DNA from: Hydrogenophaga sp.
Lineage (GTDB): Bacteria > Pseudomonadota > Gammaproteobacteria > Burkholderiales > Burkholderiaceae_C
Length of the DNA stretch: 64,000 nucleotides
Direction: 5' to 3'
Assembly: GCF_011772445.1 (NCBI RefSeq)
Contig: NZ_WVZN01000045.1
Coordinates: 1 to 64,000 of the forward strand
The notes under the pieces were generated by a model. It did no database searches. It was not told the DNA's origin and saw only the letters and a program-made list of their open reading frames with translations. Positions 8,103 through 15,921 of this stretch are shown here, piece by piece. Every line of letters begins with the position of its first letter. The stretch's first letter is position 1. Both the position numbers and the translations under genes were made by a program.

Positions 8103-8572
8103 AGGCCCTGAACGCGATCAAGCACCTGGCCGAGGGCCTGCTGGCCCTGTGCCTGCTGGGCATGGTGGTGGCGGTGTTCGGCAACGTGGTGCTGCGCTAC
8201 GTGTGGGGCACGGGCTGGGTGGTGTCGGAAGAACTCTCGCGCCTGCTGTTCGTGTGGCTGGTCTCCATCGCCGCCACGCTCACCTTCGCCGAAGGCAAGC
8301 ACCTCGGCTTCGACCTGGTCACCGCGCGCCTGAGCGGCAAGCCCGCGGCGGCCCTGCGCTGGCTCACGCGCGCCCTCATCGGCCTGGCGCTGTACTACCT
8401 CATCTCCGGCGCCTGGACGCAAGTGCTGGTGGGCATGAACAGCCACAGCCCGGTGATGAACTACCCGCTGTCGCTGGCGGCGGGTGCCATCTTCGTCATG
8501 GGCATCTGCATGGCGCTGCTGCTGGTGCTGCAGGCCGTGGCCGAACTGCGCGGTGCGGAGGTGCAGCCATGA
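8099..8572 (+). CDS. TRAP transporter small permease (DctQ/YiaM type)
   Basis: A 157-residue membrane protein with four predicted transmembrane segments, including LLALCLLGMVVAVFGNVVLRY and the conserved WVVSEELSRLLFVWLV region of DctQ subunits. It joins the large permease and the periplasmic receptor to form a sodium-coupled TRAP uptake system. The ATG overlaps the gntK stop and is preceded by GAGGAG. The link to gntK suggests gluconate or a related sugar acid as substrate (inference). Confidence 0.88.
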   Translation: MKALNAIKHLAEGLLALCLLGMVVAVFGNVVLRYVWGTGWVVSEELSRLLFVWLVSIAATLTFAEGKHLGFDLVTARLSGKPAAALRWLTRALIGLALYYLISGAWTQVLVGMNSHSPVMNYPLSLAAGAIFVMGICMALLLVLQAVAELRGAEVQP

Positions 8573-9846
8573 CCATCGCGCTCTTCCTGCTGGTGCTCTT
8601 TGCCGCCATGACGGTGGGCGTGCCCATCGCCTTCGCGCTCATGCTGACCGCGCTGGCGCTGATGGTGCAGCTCGACTTCTTCGACGCCCAACTGCTCGCG
8701 CAGAACGTGCAGGCCGGCTTCGACAGCTTCCCCCTGCTGGCGGTGCCCTTCTTCATCCTGGCCGGCGAGCTGATGAACGCCGGCGGCCTCAGCCGCCGCA
8801 TCATCGACCTGGCGCGCGCCTTCGTGGGCCACATCCCCGGCGGTCTGGGCTACGTGGCCATCGCGGCCTCGGTCATGCTCGCGTCCATGAGCGGCTCGGC
8901 CATCGCCGACACCGCCGCGCTGGCCACGCTGCTGCTGCCCATGATGCGCCAGCAGCGCTACCCCGAAGGCACCAGCGCCGGCCTCATCGCCTCCGGCGGC
9001 ATCATCGCGCCCATCATCCCGCCGTCCATGCCCATGGTCATCTACGGCGTCACCACCAACACGTCCATCAGCAAGCTGTTCCTCGCGGGCATCGTGCCCG
9101 GGCTCCTGATGGCCGTGAGCCTGGTGCTGGTGTGGCGCCGCATCGCGGGCAAGGAGCAACTGCCCGTGGCCGAGAAGACCAGCTGGCCGCAGCGCCGCGC
9201 GGTGCTGGCCTCCAGCATCTGGGCGCTGTTCATGCCCGTCATCATCATCGGCGGCCTGCGGCTGGGCATCTTCACGCCCACCGAGGCCGCCGTGGTGGCG
9301 GCGGTGTACGCCCTGGTCGTGGCCATGTTCGTCTACCGCGAACTCACCGTGGCCGGCCTGTACCGCGTCTTCGTGGACGCGGGCCGCACCACCGGCGTGG
9401 TGATGTTCCTGTGCGGCGCGGCCACCGCGGCCAGCTACATGATCACCCTGGCCGACCTGCCCAACGAACTGGCCGGCGTGATGGGCCCGCTGCTGCAGAA
9501 CCCCATGCTGTTCATGGCCGTGGTGGCGGTGTTCCTGCTGGCCGTGGGCATGGTCATGGACCTCACGCCCACCATCCTCATCCTGGCGCCGGTGCTCGCG
9601 CCGCTGGCCGCCAAGGCCGGCATCGACCCGGTGTACTTCGGCTTCGTCTTCATCTTCGTCGGCTGCCTGGGCCTGCTCACGCCGCCCGTGGGCACCGTGC
9701 TGAACGTGGTGGCCGGCGTGGGCGGGCTGCGCATGGAGTCGGTGATCCGCGGCGTCACGCCCTTCCTGCTGGTCTACCTCGCCATGCTGGTCCTGCTGAT
9801 CCTGTTCCCCGCGATCGTGCTGCAGCCGCTCAAGTGGATGTTCTGA
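8569..9846 (+). CDS. TRAP transporter large permease (DctM type)
   Basis: A 425-residue, strongly hydrophobic protein with about twelve membrane segments. DctM hallmarks are present: FDSFPLLAVPFFILAGELM, GGIIAPIIPPSMPM and the repeated FTPTEAA region. It forms the ion-coupled channel of the TRAP system. Its ATG overlaps the DctQ stop (ATGA), so all three cytoplasmic-side genes are translationally coupled. Confidence 0.92.
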   Translation: MTIALFLLVLFAAMTVGVPIAFALMLTALALMVQLDFFDAQLLAQNVQAGFDSFPLLAVPFFILAGELMNAGGLSRRIIDLARAFVGHIPGGLGYVAIAASVMLASMSGSAIADTAALATLLLPMMRQQRYPEGTSAGLIASGGIIAPIIPPSMPMVIYGVTTNTSISKLFLAGIVPGLLMAVSLVLVWRRIAGKEQLPVAEKTSWPQRRAVLASSIWALFMPVIIIGGLRLGIFTPTEAAVVAAVYALVVAMFVYRELTVAGLYRVFVDAGRTTGVVMFLCGAATAASYMITLADLPNELAGVMGPLLQNPMLFMAVVAVFLLAVGMVMDLTPTILILAPVLAPLAAKAGIDPVYFGFVFIFVGCLGLLTPPVGTVLNVVAGVGGLRMESVIRGVTPFLLVYLAMLVLLILFPAIVLQPLKWMF

Positions 9847-9866
9847 GACCCCTTCCGATTTCACCC

Positions 9867-9894
9867 GGCGGCCACACTTTCCGGATCGGCCGCC
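9867..9894 (+). other. Intercistronic stem-loop between the DctM and DctP genes
   Basis: GGCGGCC (9867-9873) pairs with GGCCGCC (9888-9894) over a 14-base loop. It has no T-run, so it is not a classic terminator. A hairpin here could stabilise the downstream receptor message and favour its higher expression (inference). Confidence 0.4.
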
Positions 9895-9913
9895 AACAAC
9901 CCAGGAGATGACC

Positions 9914-10930
9914 ATGAAACTCAAGCAACTCGCCATCACGCTGTCGGTGGCCCTGGCCACCGTGGCCGCCGGCCTCGCGCACGCGCAGGACATCAAGCCG
10001 CGCCTCATCCGCTTCGGCTACGGCCTCAACGAAGAGTCCAACCAGGGCCGCGCGGTCAAGCTGTTCGCGCAAGAGGTGGAGAAGGCCTCCGGCGGCAAGA
10101 TGAAGGTGCGCGCCATCGGCGCCGCCGCGCTCGGCTCCGACGTGCAGATGCAGCAGGCCCTCATCGGCGGCGCGCAGGAAATGATGGTGGGCTCCACCGC
10201 CACCCTCGTCGGCATCACCAAAGAGATGGCCATCTGGGACACGCCCTTCCTCTTCAACAACGCGCAGGAAGCCGACGTGGTGCTCGACGGCCCCGTGGGC
10301 CAGAAGGTGATGGACAAGCTGCAGGACAAGGGCCTGGTCGGTCTCGTCTATTGGGAGAACGGCTTTCGCAACCTCACCAACAACAAGCGCGCCGTGGCCA
10401 AGCTCGAAGACCTGGACGGCATCAAGCTGCGCGTGATGCAGAACAACGTCTTCATCGACAGCTTCAAGACCCTGGGCGCCAACGCCGTGCCGCTGCCGTT
10501 CTCCGAGCTGTTCACCGCGCTCGAGACCAAGACCGTCGACGGCCAGGAGAACCCCTACAACACCATCCTCTCCAGCAAGTTCTACGAGGTGCAGAAATAC
10601 CTGACGGTGACCAACCACGTCTACAGCCCGTGGATCGTCACCGTGAGCAAGAAGTGGTGGGACCAGCTCAGCAAGGACGAGCAGAAGGTGCTGATGGACG
10701 CCGCCGTGAAGAGCCGCGACTTCGAGCGCAAGGACACCCGCGCCGAAGCCGACAAGGCGCTGGCCGACCTCAAGGGCAAGGGCATGCAGATCAACCAGCT
10801 GAGCCCCGCCGAAGCCAACCGCATGCGTGAGAAGCTCACCAGCGTGAACGCCGGCATCGCCGCCAACGTGGGCGAAGACCTGTGGAAGGAAACGCAGGCC
10901 GCGGTGGCCAAGGCGCGCGGCGGGAAATAA
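9914..10930 (+). CDS. TRAP transporter periplasmic receptor (DctP type)
   Basis: A 338-residue substrate-binding protein with a Sec signal peptide ending in AGLAHA at about residue 24. The DctP fold is recognisable from IRFGYGLNEES at the N-terminus and LDGIKLRVMQN in the middle, where the arginine normally pairs with the substrate carboxylate. Two ATGs occur (9908 and 9914). AGGAG abuts the first, so the second has correct spacing and was chosen. The cluster context suggests gluconate-type sugar acids. A strong hairpin follows the stop. Confidence 0.9.
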   Translation: MKLKQLAITLSVALATVAAGLAHAQDIKPRLIRFGYGLNEESNQGRAVKLFAQEVEKASGGKMKVRAIGAAALGSDVQMQQALIGGAQEMMVGSTATLVGITKEMAIWDTPFLFNNAQEADVVLDGPVGQKVMDKLQDKGLVGLVYWENGFRNLTNNKRAVAKLEDLDGIKLRVMQNNVFIDSFKTLGANAVPLPFSELFTALETKTVDGQENPYNTILSSKFYEVQKYLTVTNHVYSPWIVTVSKKWWDQLSKDEQKVLMDAAVKSRDFERKDTRAEADKALADLKGKGMQINQLSPAEANRMREKLTSVNAGIAANVGEDLWKETQAAVAKARGGK

Positions 10931-10949
10931 GCGCGCCGTCGTGCGCAAG

Positions 10950-10980
10950 AACGGGGACAGGCCGGCGGCCTGTCCCCGTT
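10950..10980 (+). terminator. Long hairpin after the gluconate operon
   Basis: A perfect 14-base stem (10950-10963 with 10967-10980, AACGGGGACAGGCC) with a 3-base loop. The T-run is poor, only TT plus GTCTATT, but the stem is very stable and sits just before the next promoter, so a terminator role is likely. Confidence 0.65.
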
Positions 10981-10983
10981 GTC

Positions 10984-11030
10984 TATTGCACATCATTTGA
11001 TGTTGTTAATACATCAAATGATGTGTAATA
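10984..11030. promoter_or_regulatory. 20-base inverted repeat before the nucleotidyltransferase/HEPN pair
   Basis: Arms 10984-11003 and 11011-11030 match at 19 of 20 positions. The inner 15 bases (CACATCATTTGATGT and its complement) are perfect. The spacer is 7 bases. The right arm contains TGTGTAATAT, which could serve as an extended -10 element. It ends ten bases before the ATG, as expected for an operator bound by the winged-helix domain of the first gene (inference). Confidence 0.75.
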
Positions 11031-11039
11031 TACATCGCG

Positions 11040-11627
11040 ATGAACACGGTGCTCATGAGCGAACTTCTGGGCGGTGCGTCGCGCTACCAGGCGCTGCGTC
11101 GCTTGTACGAGAACCCCGAGCGGCGCTTTCGTGTGCGCGAGCTGGCGAGCGAAGCGGGGGTGGACCCTGGCAACGCATCCCGTTGGTTGCGTCGCTGGGC
11201 CGAGGTTGGCTTGCTCGACGCAAGCACCGAGCGCGGGCAAACCATCTACAGCGCCTCCAGCGACCCGGCGCTCCAATCGCTGCGCACCCTGTTGCAGCAG
11301 GACAGCGAAACGGCGCGCCTCGTGCGCGAAGCCCTGGAGCGATTCGAGGATCCCGTTGCCGCTGCCGCGATCTTCGGGTCGACCGCGCGTGGCGAAGCGA
11401 GTGCCTCGAGCGATGTTGATCTTTTGATGATCGCTGATGGCACGTCCCGATTGAAAGCTCAGGCGCACTTCAAGAATGTCGGTCGCCAGCTGGCGCGACC
11501 GGTCAACGTTCTGCTCTACACCCCGAACGAATGGCGAAAAGCGCGCGAGGCAGGCGACACACTGGTTCGCGACATCCTGTCGCAAGACCTGATCGCTCTG
11601 AAGGGAGACATTCATGCCCTTGCGTAA
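11040..11627 (+). CDS. Winged-helix plus nucleotidyltransferase (MNT) fusion protein
   Basis: A 195-residue protein. Residues about 12-72 form a winged helix (RYQALRRLYENPERRFRVREL...NASRWLRRWAEVGLLD). Residues about 105-175 are a minimal nucleotidyltransferase with GSTARGE at 113-119 and the metal-binding pair in SSDVDLL (Asp125, Asp127). MntA-type enzymes adenylylate the partner HEPN toxin. The fused DNA-binding domain suggests it also represses its own operon at the large upstream palindrome. It overlaps the HEPN gene by 14 bases. G+C is somewhat lower than in the neighbouring metabolic genes. Confidence 0.82.
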   Translation: MNTVLMSELLGGASRYQALRRLYENPERRFRVRELASEAGVDPGNASRWLRRWAEVGLLDASTERGQTIYSASSDPALQSLRTLLQQDSETARLVREALERFEDPVAAAAIFGSTARGEASASSDVDLLMIADGTSRLKAQAHFKNVGRQLARPVNVLLYTPNEWRKAREAGDTLVRDILSQDLIALKGDIHALA

Positions 11628-12042
11628 GCCCGAGGCCTTCTTGCGGGCTGGCAGCAAAGTGTTCGTCAAGGCACCCACCAACCGTGAATCCATTGCGGGC
11701 TGGTGCAACATTGCTCAAGGAAAGATCGCCGACGCGCAGCGCGAAGCGAACTCCCGCAGCACGCGCTTGGGTGCCGCCTATGACGCCGTGCTGAATCTGA
11801 GCTTTGCCGTGCTCCTGCACAAGGGGTGGCGCTGTACCTCGGCGAATGGGCATCACGCGGAGGCCCTGGAGGCGGCTGCCGCCTACGTGGGTGTCACCGA
11901 ATCCGTCTTCGATCGGGTGGACGCCATCCGAGACCTGCGCAACAACCAGTACCAGGGCGTCGAACCGTCGAAGGCCGACGTCGTTGCGGCGCTGGCAGCC
12001 ATGGAACGTATGGTGCCGGAACTGCTGATGCACCTGAAATGA
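11614..12042 (+). CDS. HEPN-domain protein (HepT-like partner)
   Basis: A 142-residue all-helical protein, with position and size typical of the HEPN partner of an MNT antitoxin. The usual RNase motif Rx4HxY appears here as R106-DLRN-N111-Q-Y113, so asparagine replaces the catalytic histidine while arginine and tyrosine are kept. In MntA/HepT systems the tyrosine is the AMP-acceptor. Loss of the histidine would be expected to weaken or abolish RNase activity. AGGGAG lies 7 bases before the ATG, inside the upstream gene. Membership of the HEPN superfamily is inferred from motif and context. Confidence 0.7.
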   Translation: MPLRKPEAFLRAGSKVFVKAPTNRESIAGWCNIAQGKIADAQREANSRSTRLGAAYDAVLNLSFAVLLHKGWRCTSANGHHAEALEAAAAYVGVTESVFDRVDAIRDLRNNQYQGVEPSKADVVAALAAMERMVPELLMHLK

Positions 12043-12106
12043 GCGCGCCGGAACGCCGATTGCCCGGACAATGGTCTGGTCCATCGACCCACCCAGGAGA
12101 GCCCCC

Positions 12107-12604
12107 ATGGTCAGCAAGAACACCATCTGCCTCTGGTACGACAACGACGCGCTCGACGCCGCGCGCTTCTACGCCCAGACCTTCCCCGACAGCGCCGTGG
12201 GCCGCGTGATGCACGCGCCCGGCGACTACCCTGCGGGCAAGGAAGGCAACGTCCTCACCGTCGAATTCACCGTCCTGGGCATTCCCTGCCTCGGCCTCAA
12301 TGGCGGCACCGCCTTCAAGCAGTCCGAGGCCTTCTCCTTCCAGGTGGCGACCGACGACCAGGCCGAGACCGACCGCCTGTGGAACGCCATCGTCAACAAC
12401 GGCGGCCAGGAAAGCGAATGCGGCTGGTGCAAGGACAAGTGGGGCGTGTCGTGGCAGATCACGCCGCGCGTGCTGACCGAGGCCGTCAACGACCCCGACC
12501 GCGCCGCCGCCAAGCGCGCCTTCGACGCGATGATGACCATGCGCAAGATCGACGTGGCCACCATCGAGAAGGCCTGGCGCGGCGACAGCCGCCCGGCGCG
12601 CTGA
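12107..12604 (+). CDS. VOC-superfamily protein (PhnB/3-demethylubiquinone-methyltransferase-like)
   Basis: A 165-residue protein of the PhnB-like group in the vicinal-oxygen-chelate superfamily. It opens with ICLWYDNDALDAARFYAQTFPDSAVG and has FTVLGIPCLGLNGG and CGWCKDKWGVSWQITP, all typical of this group. The biochemical function of these proteins is mostly unknown despite the methyltransferase label often attached. AGGAGA sits 8 bases before the chosen ATG. It precedes an AraC regulator on the same strand. Confidence 0.85.
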   Translation: MVSKNTICLWYDNDALDAARFYAQTFPDSAVGRVMHAPGDYPAGKEGNVLTVEFTVLGIPCLGLNGGTAFKQSEAFSFQVATDDQAETDRLWNAIVNNGGQESECGWCKDKWGVSWQITPRVLTEAVNDPDRAAAKRAFDAMMTMRKIDVATIEKAWRGDSRPAR

Positions 12605-12640
12605 GGCCCGGCGCTTGCCGTTCGCCCGTCCCATCCCCGG

Positions 12641-13507
12641 ATGCCCGAACGCCTTTTCATCCGACTGCCGGAAGACCCGTCGTGCGCGCCCGAGACCACC
12701 GTTCCGGCCAACACCCTGACGGCGTTCGCCGTGCCGGCCCGCCTGCGATCGGCCGTCGCCCACGTGATGGCCTACGAGGAGCGCTTTGCGCCGGGCCATG
12801 AAGCCGTCGAGCGTGTGCTGCCCGACGGGGCGTCTCGCCTCCTCATCGCGCTGCACCGCGACTCGGCGACCGTTCACGTCGCCGGCGCCAGGGCCGACGC
12901 CGTCCTGCTCGCCATGGGTGGGCATGTGCACGGGCTCTCCGTCACGCTGAAACCCGGGGCGCTGCCGGCGCTCTTCGGCGTGCCGGCCAAGGAACTGGCG
13001 GGCCTCACCGTGCCTTGGGAAGACCTCGTGCCCAGCGCGCATCGCCACCTGGGCGAGCAACTGGCCGCCTCGGACGACGACGCGGCGCGCGTGCAGCACC
13101 TGTTGGCGTCGCTGCAGGCCTTGCAGCGCCCCGCGGATCCCTCGCGCCATCTGGTGGAGCACGCGGCGAGACGACTGAGCGACACGATGGGCGGCCTCTC
13201 CGTGCGCGAACTGGCGGCCGAGTTGCACATCGGTGAACGGCGGGTGCAGCAGTTGTTCGCCGCCAACATCGGCCTGGCACCCGGTGTCTGGCGCCGCCTG
13301 CAACGCCTGCACGGCACGCTGCGCCTGTTGCGAACGACCCGAACGGCCGAGACGCCCCGCTGGGCCGAGATGGCGCTGGACGCCGGGTACTGCGACCAGT
13401 CGCACCTGATCAACGAATTCCGCTCCTTCTGCGGCCTGACGCCGCAGCAGCTTCTGCAGCGCGCCGTTTCGGGTTCTTCCAATACGGGCGCCGGTCGCTT
13501 CACCTAA
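12641..13507 (+). CDS. AraC-family transcriptional regulator
   Basis: A 288-residue regulator. The N-terminal part, with VERVLPDGASRLLIALHRDS, matches the ligand or partner domain often seen in this AraC subgroup. The C-terminal double helix-turn-helix runs from about residue 185 (LSVRELAAELHIGERRVQQLFAANIGLAPGVW) to LALDAGYCDQSHLINEFRSFCGLTPQQ-like sequence near 265. It probably controls the adjacent short-chain dehydrogenase or VOC genes, but its signal cannot be inferred. Confidence 0.85.
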   Translation: MPERLFIRLPEDPSCAPETTVPANTLTAFAVPARLRSAVAHVMAYEERFAPGHEAVERVLPDGASRLLIALHRDSATVHVAGARADAVLLAMGGHVHGLSVTLKPGALPALFGVPAKELAGLTVPWEDLVPSAHRHLGEQLAASDDDAARVQHLLASLQALQRPADPSRHLVEHAARRLSDTMGGLSVRELAAELHIGERRVQQLFAANIGLAPGVWRRLQRLHGTLRLLRTTRTAETPRWAEMALDAGYCDQSHLINEFRSFCGLTPQQLLQRAVSGSSNTGAGRFT

Positions 13508-13544
13508 GGTCGTGGGCCATCAGCACCCACTCCCCCTGCACACC

Positions 13545-14432
13545 ATGAAGCCACTTGCCCATTGCATCGCCGTCGTCACTGGCGCCAGCCGAGGCGCTGG
13601 CCGCGGATGCGCCACAGAACTGGGCGCGGCCGGCGCCACCGTCTACGTCACCGGGCGCAGCCGGCGCGACCAAGCCGCACCGGGCTACGAGCAGATCACC
13701 GCCTTGTCGAACCTCGACCGCGTGCCGGGCAGCATCGACGAAACGGCCGACGAAGTGACGCGCGCCGGCGGGCGCGGCATCGCCGTCGCCTGCGACCACG
13801 CCGATGAAGCGCAGGTCAAGGCCCTCTTCGAGCGCGTGCAGCGCGAACAGGGCCGCCTGGACCTGCTCGTCAACAACGCCTGGGGCGGGCACGAGGCCTT
13901 CGATGGCGTGTTTCAGGCGCCGTTCTGGGAACGCCCGATGGTGCAATGGGACGCGATGTTCGATCGCGGCGTTCGCCACCACGTCCTCTCCAGCCGGCTG
14001 GCCGCGCCGATGCTGGTGCGCCAGGGCCGCGGGCTGATCGTGACCACAACCTTCTGGGACCGCGACCGCTACATGCACGGCAACCTGTTCTACGACCTGG
14101 CCAAGGCATCCATGACGCGCCTGGCCTTCGGCATGGCGCAAGAGCTGAAGCCCCATGGGGTCGCCTCGCTGGCCGTGTCGCCGGGCTGGATGCGCACCGA
14201 GTTCGTGCTGGCCGGCCACCAGACCGACGAGGCGCACTGGCGCGAGCGCCCGGCCCTGGCCCGCACGGAGTCGCCCCGCTACCTGGGGCGCGCCGTGGTG
14301 GCCCTGGCCAGCGACCCTCAGGTGCTGGAACGCAGCGGACAGGTGCTGCGCGTGGGCGACCTGGCGCGGACCTATGGTTTCACCGACATCGATGGCCGCG
14401 TGGTGCCGCCCTTCGAGATGGAGGCGCCCTGA
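13545..14432 (+). CDS. Short-chain dehydrogenase/reductase
   Basis: A 295-residue SDR oxidoreductase. The cofactor motif is VTGASRGAGRG near residues 9-19, NNAWGG is the NNAG-type motif, and YDLAK carries the catalytic Tyr and Lys. The arginines after the glycine motif (VTGRSRR) suggest NADP(H). The overall build resembles the DHRS1-like group. I chose the ATG at 13545. A GTG further upstream would add a non-conserved leader. The substrate is unknown. It lies 37 bases after the AraC regulator on the same strand. Confidence 0.85.
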   Translation: MKPLAHCIAVVTGASRGAGRGCATELGAAGATVYVTGRSRRDQAAPGYEQITALSNLDRVPGSIDETADEVTRAGGRGIAVACDHADEAQVKALFERVQREQGRLDLLVNNAWGGHEAFDGVFQAPFWERPMVQWDAMFDRGVRHHVLSSRLAAPMLVRQGRGLIVTTTFWDRDRYMHGNLFYDLAKASMTRLAFGMAQELKPHGVASLAVSPGWMRTEFVLAGHQTDEAHWRERPALARTESPRYLGRAVVALASDPQVLERSGQVLRVGDLARTYGFTDIDGRVVPPFEMEAP

Positions 14433-14503
14433 GCACCCGCCGCGCGTTGCCAAGGCATGCCACTTGCCCCCGGGGCGTTCCTTCTTTTCCATTGGAGAAC
14501 GCC

Positions 14504-15082
14504 ATGAGATTTCTGAACATCCGATCCGCCCCCTTCGTCCTCGCTGTCTGCATGGCCGCGGGCGCCGCGTGGGCGCAGTCCACCGCCGGCGGCATGGCCA
14601 AGCCCGCCAGTGCCGACGTGGCCTTCATGAAGCAGGCGGCCGAGAACGGGCACGCCGAAGTGGAAAGCAGCCGCATGGCGCTGCAGAAAAGCCCCGACCC
14701 CCAGGTGAAGCGCTTCGCGCAGACCATGGTGGACGACCACCAGAAGGCCGGCGCCGAGCTCAAGCAGCTCGCCTCCTCGAAAGGCGTGGAGGTGCCCGCC
14801 GAGCCCTCCCTCATTCAGCGCGCCAAGCTCAAGCTGCTGTCCGCCTCCGACGGCGCGGAGTTCTCGCGCAATTACATGGAAAGCATGGGCGTGGAGGCGC
14901 ACAAGGAAACCATCGAGCTCTTCCAGAAGGCCGCCACGGGCGCCCAGGACGCCGACGTGAAGGCCTTTGCCACCAAGACCTTGCCCACGCTCAAGAAGCA
15001 CCTGTCCATGGCGCAGGAACTGCACGGCTCCCTGCAGGGCACGGCAGGCAGCGGGCAAAAAGCCCCGTCCACCACGCGCTGA
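14504..15082 (+). CDS. Secreted DUF4142 protein
   Basis: A 192-residue protein with a Sec signal peptide (FVLAVCMAAGAAWAQS, cleavage near residue 24) and a DUF4142 four-helix body. The repeated stretches FMKQAAENGHAEVESSRMAL, VKRFAQTMVDDHQKAG and EAHKETIELFQKAA are typical. DUF4142 proteins are periplasmic, ferritin-like in outline and often stress-linked, but their function is unproven. GGAGA precedes the ATG by 7 bases. Confidence 0.85.
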   Translation: MRFLNIRSAPFVLAVCMAAGAAWAQSTAGGMAKPASADVAFMKQAAENGHAEVESSRMALQKSPDPQVKRFAQTMVDDHQKAGAELKQLASSKGVEVPAEPSLIQRAKLKLLSASDGAEFSRNYMESMGVEAHKETIELFQKAATGAQDADVKAFATKTLPTLKKHLSMAQELHGSLQGTAGSGQKAPSTTR

Positions 15083-15124
15083 CCGCGGCCACCCGCTGCG
15101 CCGCGCCGGTACAGTCGCAGCGCC

Positions 15125-15146
15125 GGCCCCATCCGGGGCCTTTTTT
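15125..15146 (+). terminator. Terminator hairpin after the DUF4142 gene, abutting the next gene
   Basis: GGCCCC (15125-15130) and GGGGCC (15135-15140) form a stem with a 4-base loop, followed by six T. The T-run ends only 13 bases before the start codon of the cold-shock/DUF1294 gene. Confidence 0.75.
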
Positions 15147-15159
15147 GCGTTTGAACCGC

Positions 15160-15756
15160 ATGCGCTTCGACGGCACCCTCGTCACCTGGAACGACGACCG
15201 CGGCTTCGGCTACATCGAACCCACGCAGGGCGGTGAGCGCGTGTTCGTGCACGTATCCGCCTGGCCCAAGGGGGCAGGGCGGCCGCAGGTGAACCAGACC
15301 CTGAGCTTTGCGGTGGAACAGGGCCCCAAGGGCAAGCGCGCCACCCAGGTGCAGTTGCGGCCCCTGCGCGCGGTGCGCCAGGCGCCCCGGCGACGTGAGC
15401 GGCCCGGCTCAGCGACCTGGGGCCTGGCCACGCGGCTGGCCATTCCCGTTTTTCTGCTGGTGTGCGCCACCGTGGCCTGGCTGTGGCGGCCGCCGCTGTG
15501 GGTGGCGGGCTGGTACGTGGCGGCCAGCGCGGTGGCCTTCATGGCCTATGCGATGGACAAATCGGCTGCGGTGGGCGGCGGCTGGCGCATCCGTGAGAGC
15601 CGCCTGCATCTGCTGGCGCTGGTGGGTGGATGGCCGGGGGCGCTGCTGGCGCAACAGGTGCTGCGGCACAAGACCAGCAAGGCGGAGTTTCGGGGGGTGT
15701 TCTGGGGGACGGTGGTGGGGAATGTGGTGGGGTTGGTGGTGTGGGCTTCGCCTTAG
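15160..15756 (+). CDS. Cold-shock domain fused to DUF1294 membrane domain
   Basis: A 198-residue two-part protein. Residues 1-65 are a cold-shock (OB-fold) nucleic-acid-binding domain with GFGYIEP and VFVHVSAW in place of RNP1/RNP2. Residues about 90-198 are DUF1294 with four hydrophobic segments and the motif AYAMDKSAA...RIRESRLHLLALVGGWPGALLAQ. This fusion is widespread in proteobacteria, but its function is not established. No ribosome site lies between the upstream terminator and the ATG. A TTG nine bases upstream is an alternative start. Confidence 0.85.
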   Translation: MRFDGTLVTWNDDRGFGYIEPTQGGERVFVHVSAWPKGAGRPQVNQTLSFAVEQGPKGKRATQVQLRPLRAVRQAPRRRERPGSATWGLATRLAIPVFLLVCATVAWLWRPPLWVAGWYVAASAVAFMAYAMDKSAAVGGGWRIRESRLHLLALVGGWPGALLAQQVLRHKTSKAEFRGVFWGTVVGNVVGLVVWASP

Positions 15757-15921
15757 GGGGAGGGGGTGATTGGGGGGCGAAGTTCTATGGCCTTCAGTCA
15801 GGTGCTTCAGTCTGGGAGCGCGGTCTATCTTGCCAAGAGGTTGCAGTCGCTCCACAGATGATCTTGGAAATCAGGCAATACCTCTACAACCCACTGCGGT
15901 GCACTCGGGCCCAAAGGGACG

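Noticed and set aside
8149-9846. A long upstream extension of the TRAP large permease in the same frame
   Set aside because: The real start is the ATG at 8569, coupled to the DctQ stop. The upstream part runs through the DctQ gene out of frame.
9847-9913. The hairpin between the DctM and DctP genes as a transcription terminator
   Set aside because: It has no T-run and lies inside an operon whose last gene is needed for transport. An mRNA-stability role is more likely.
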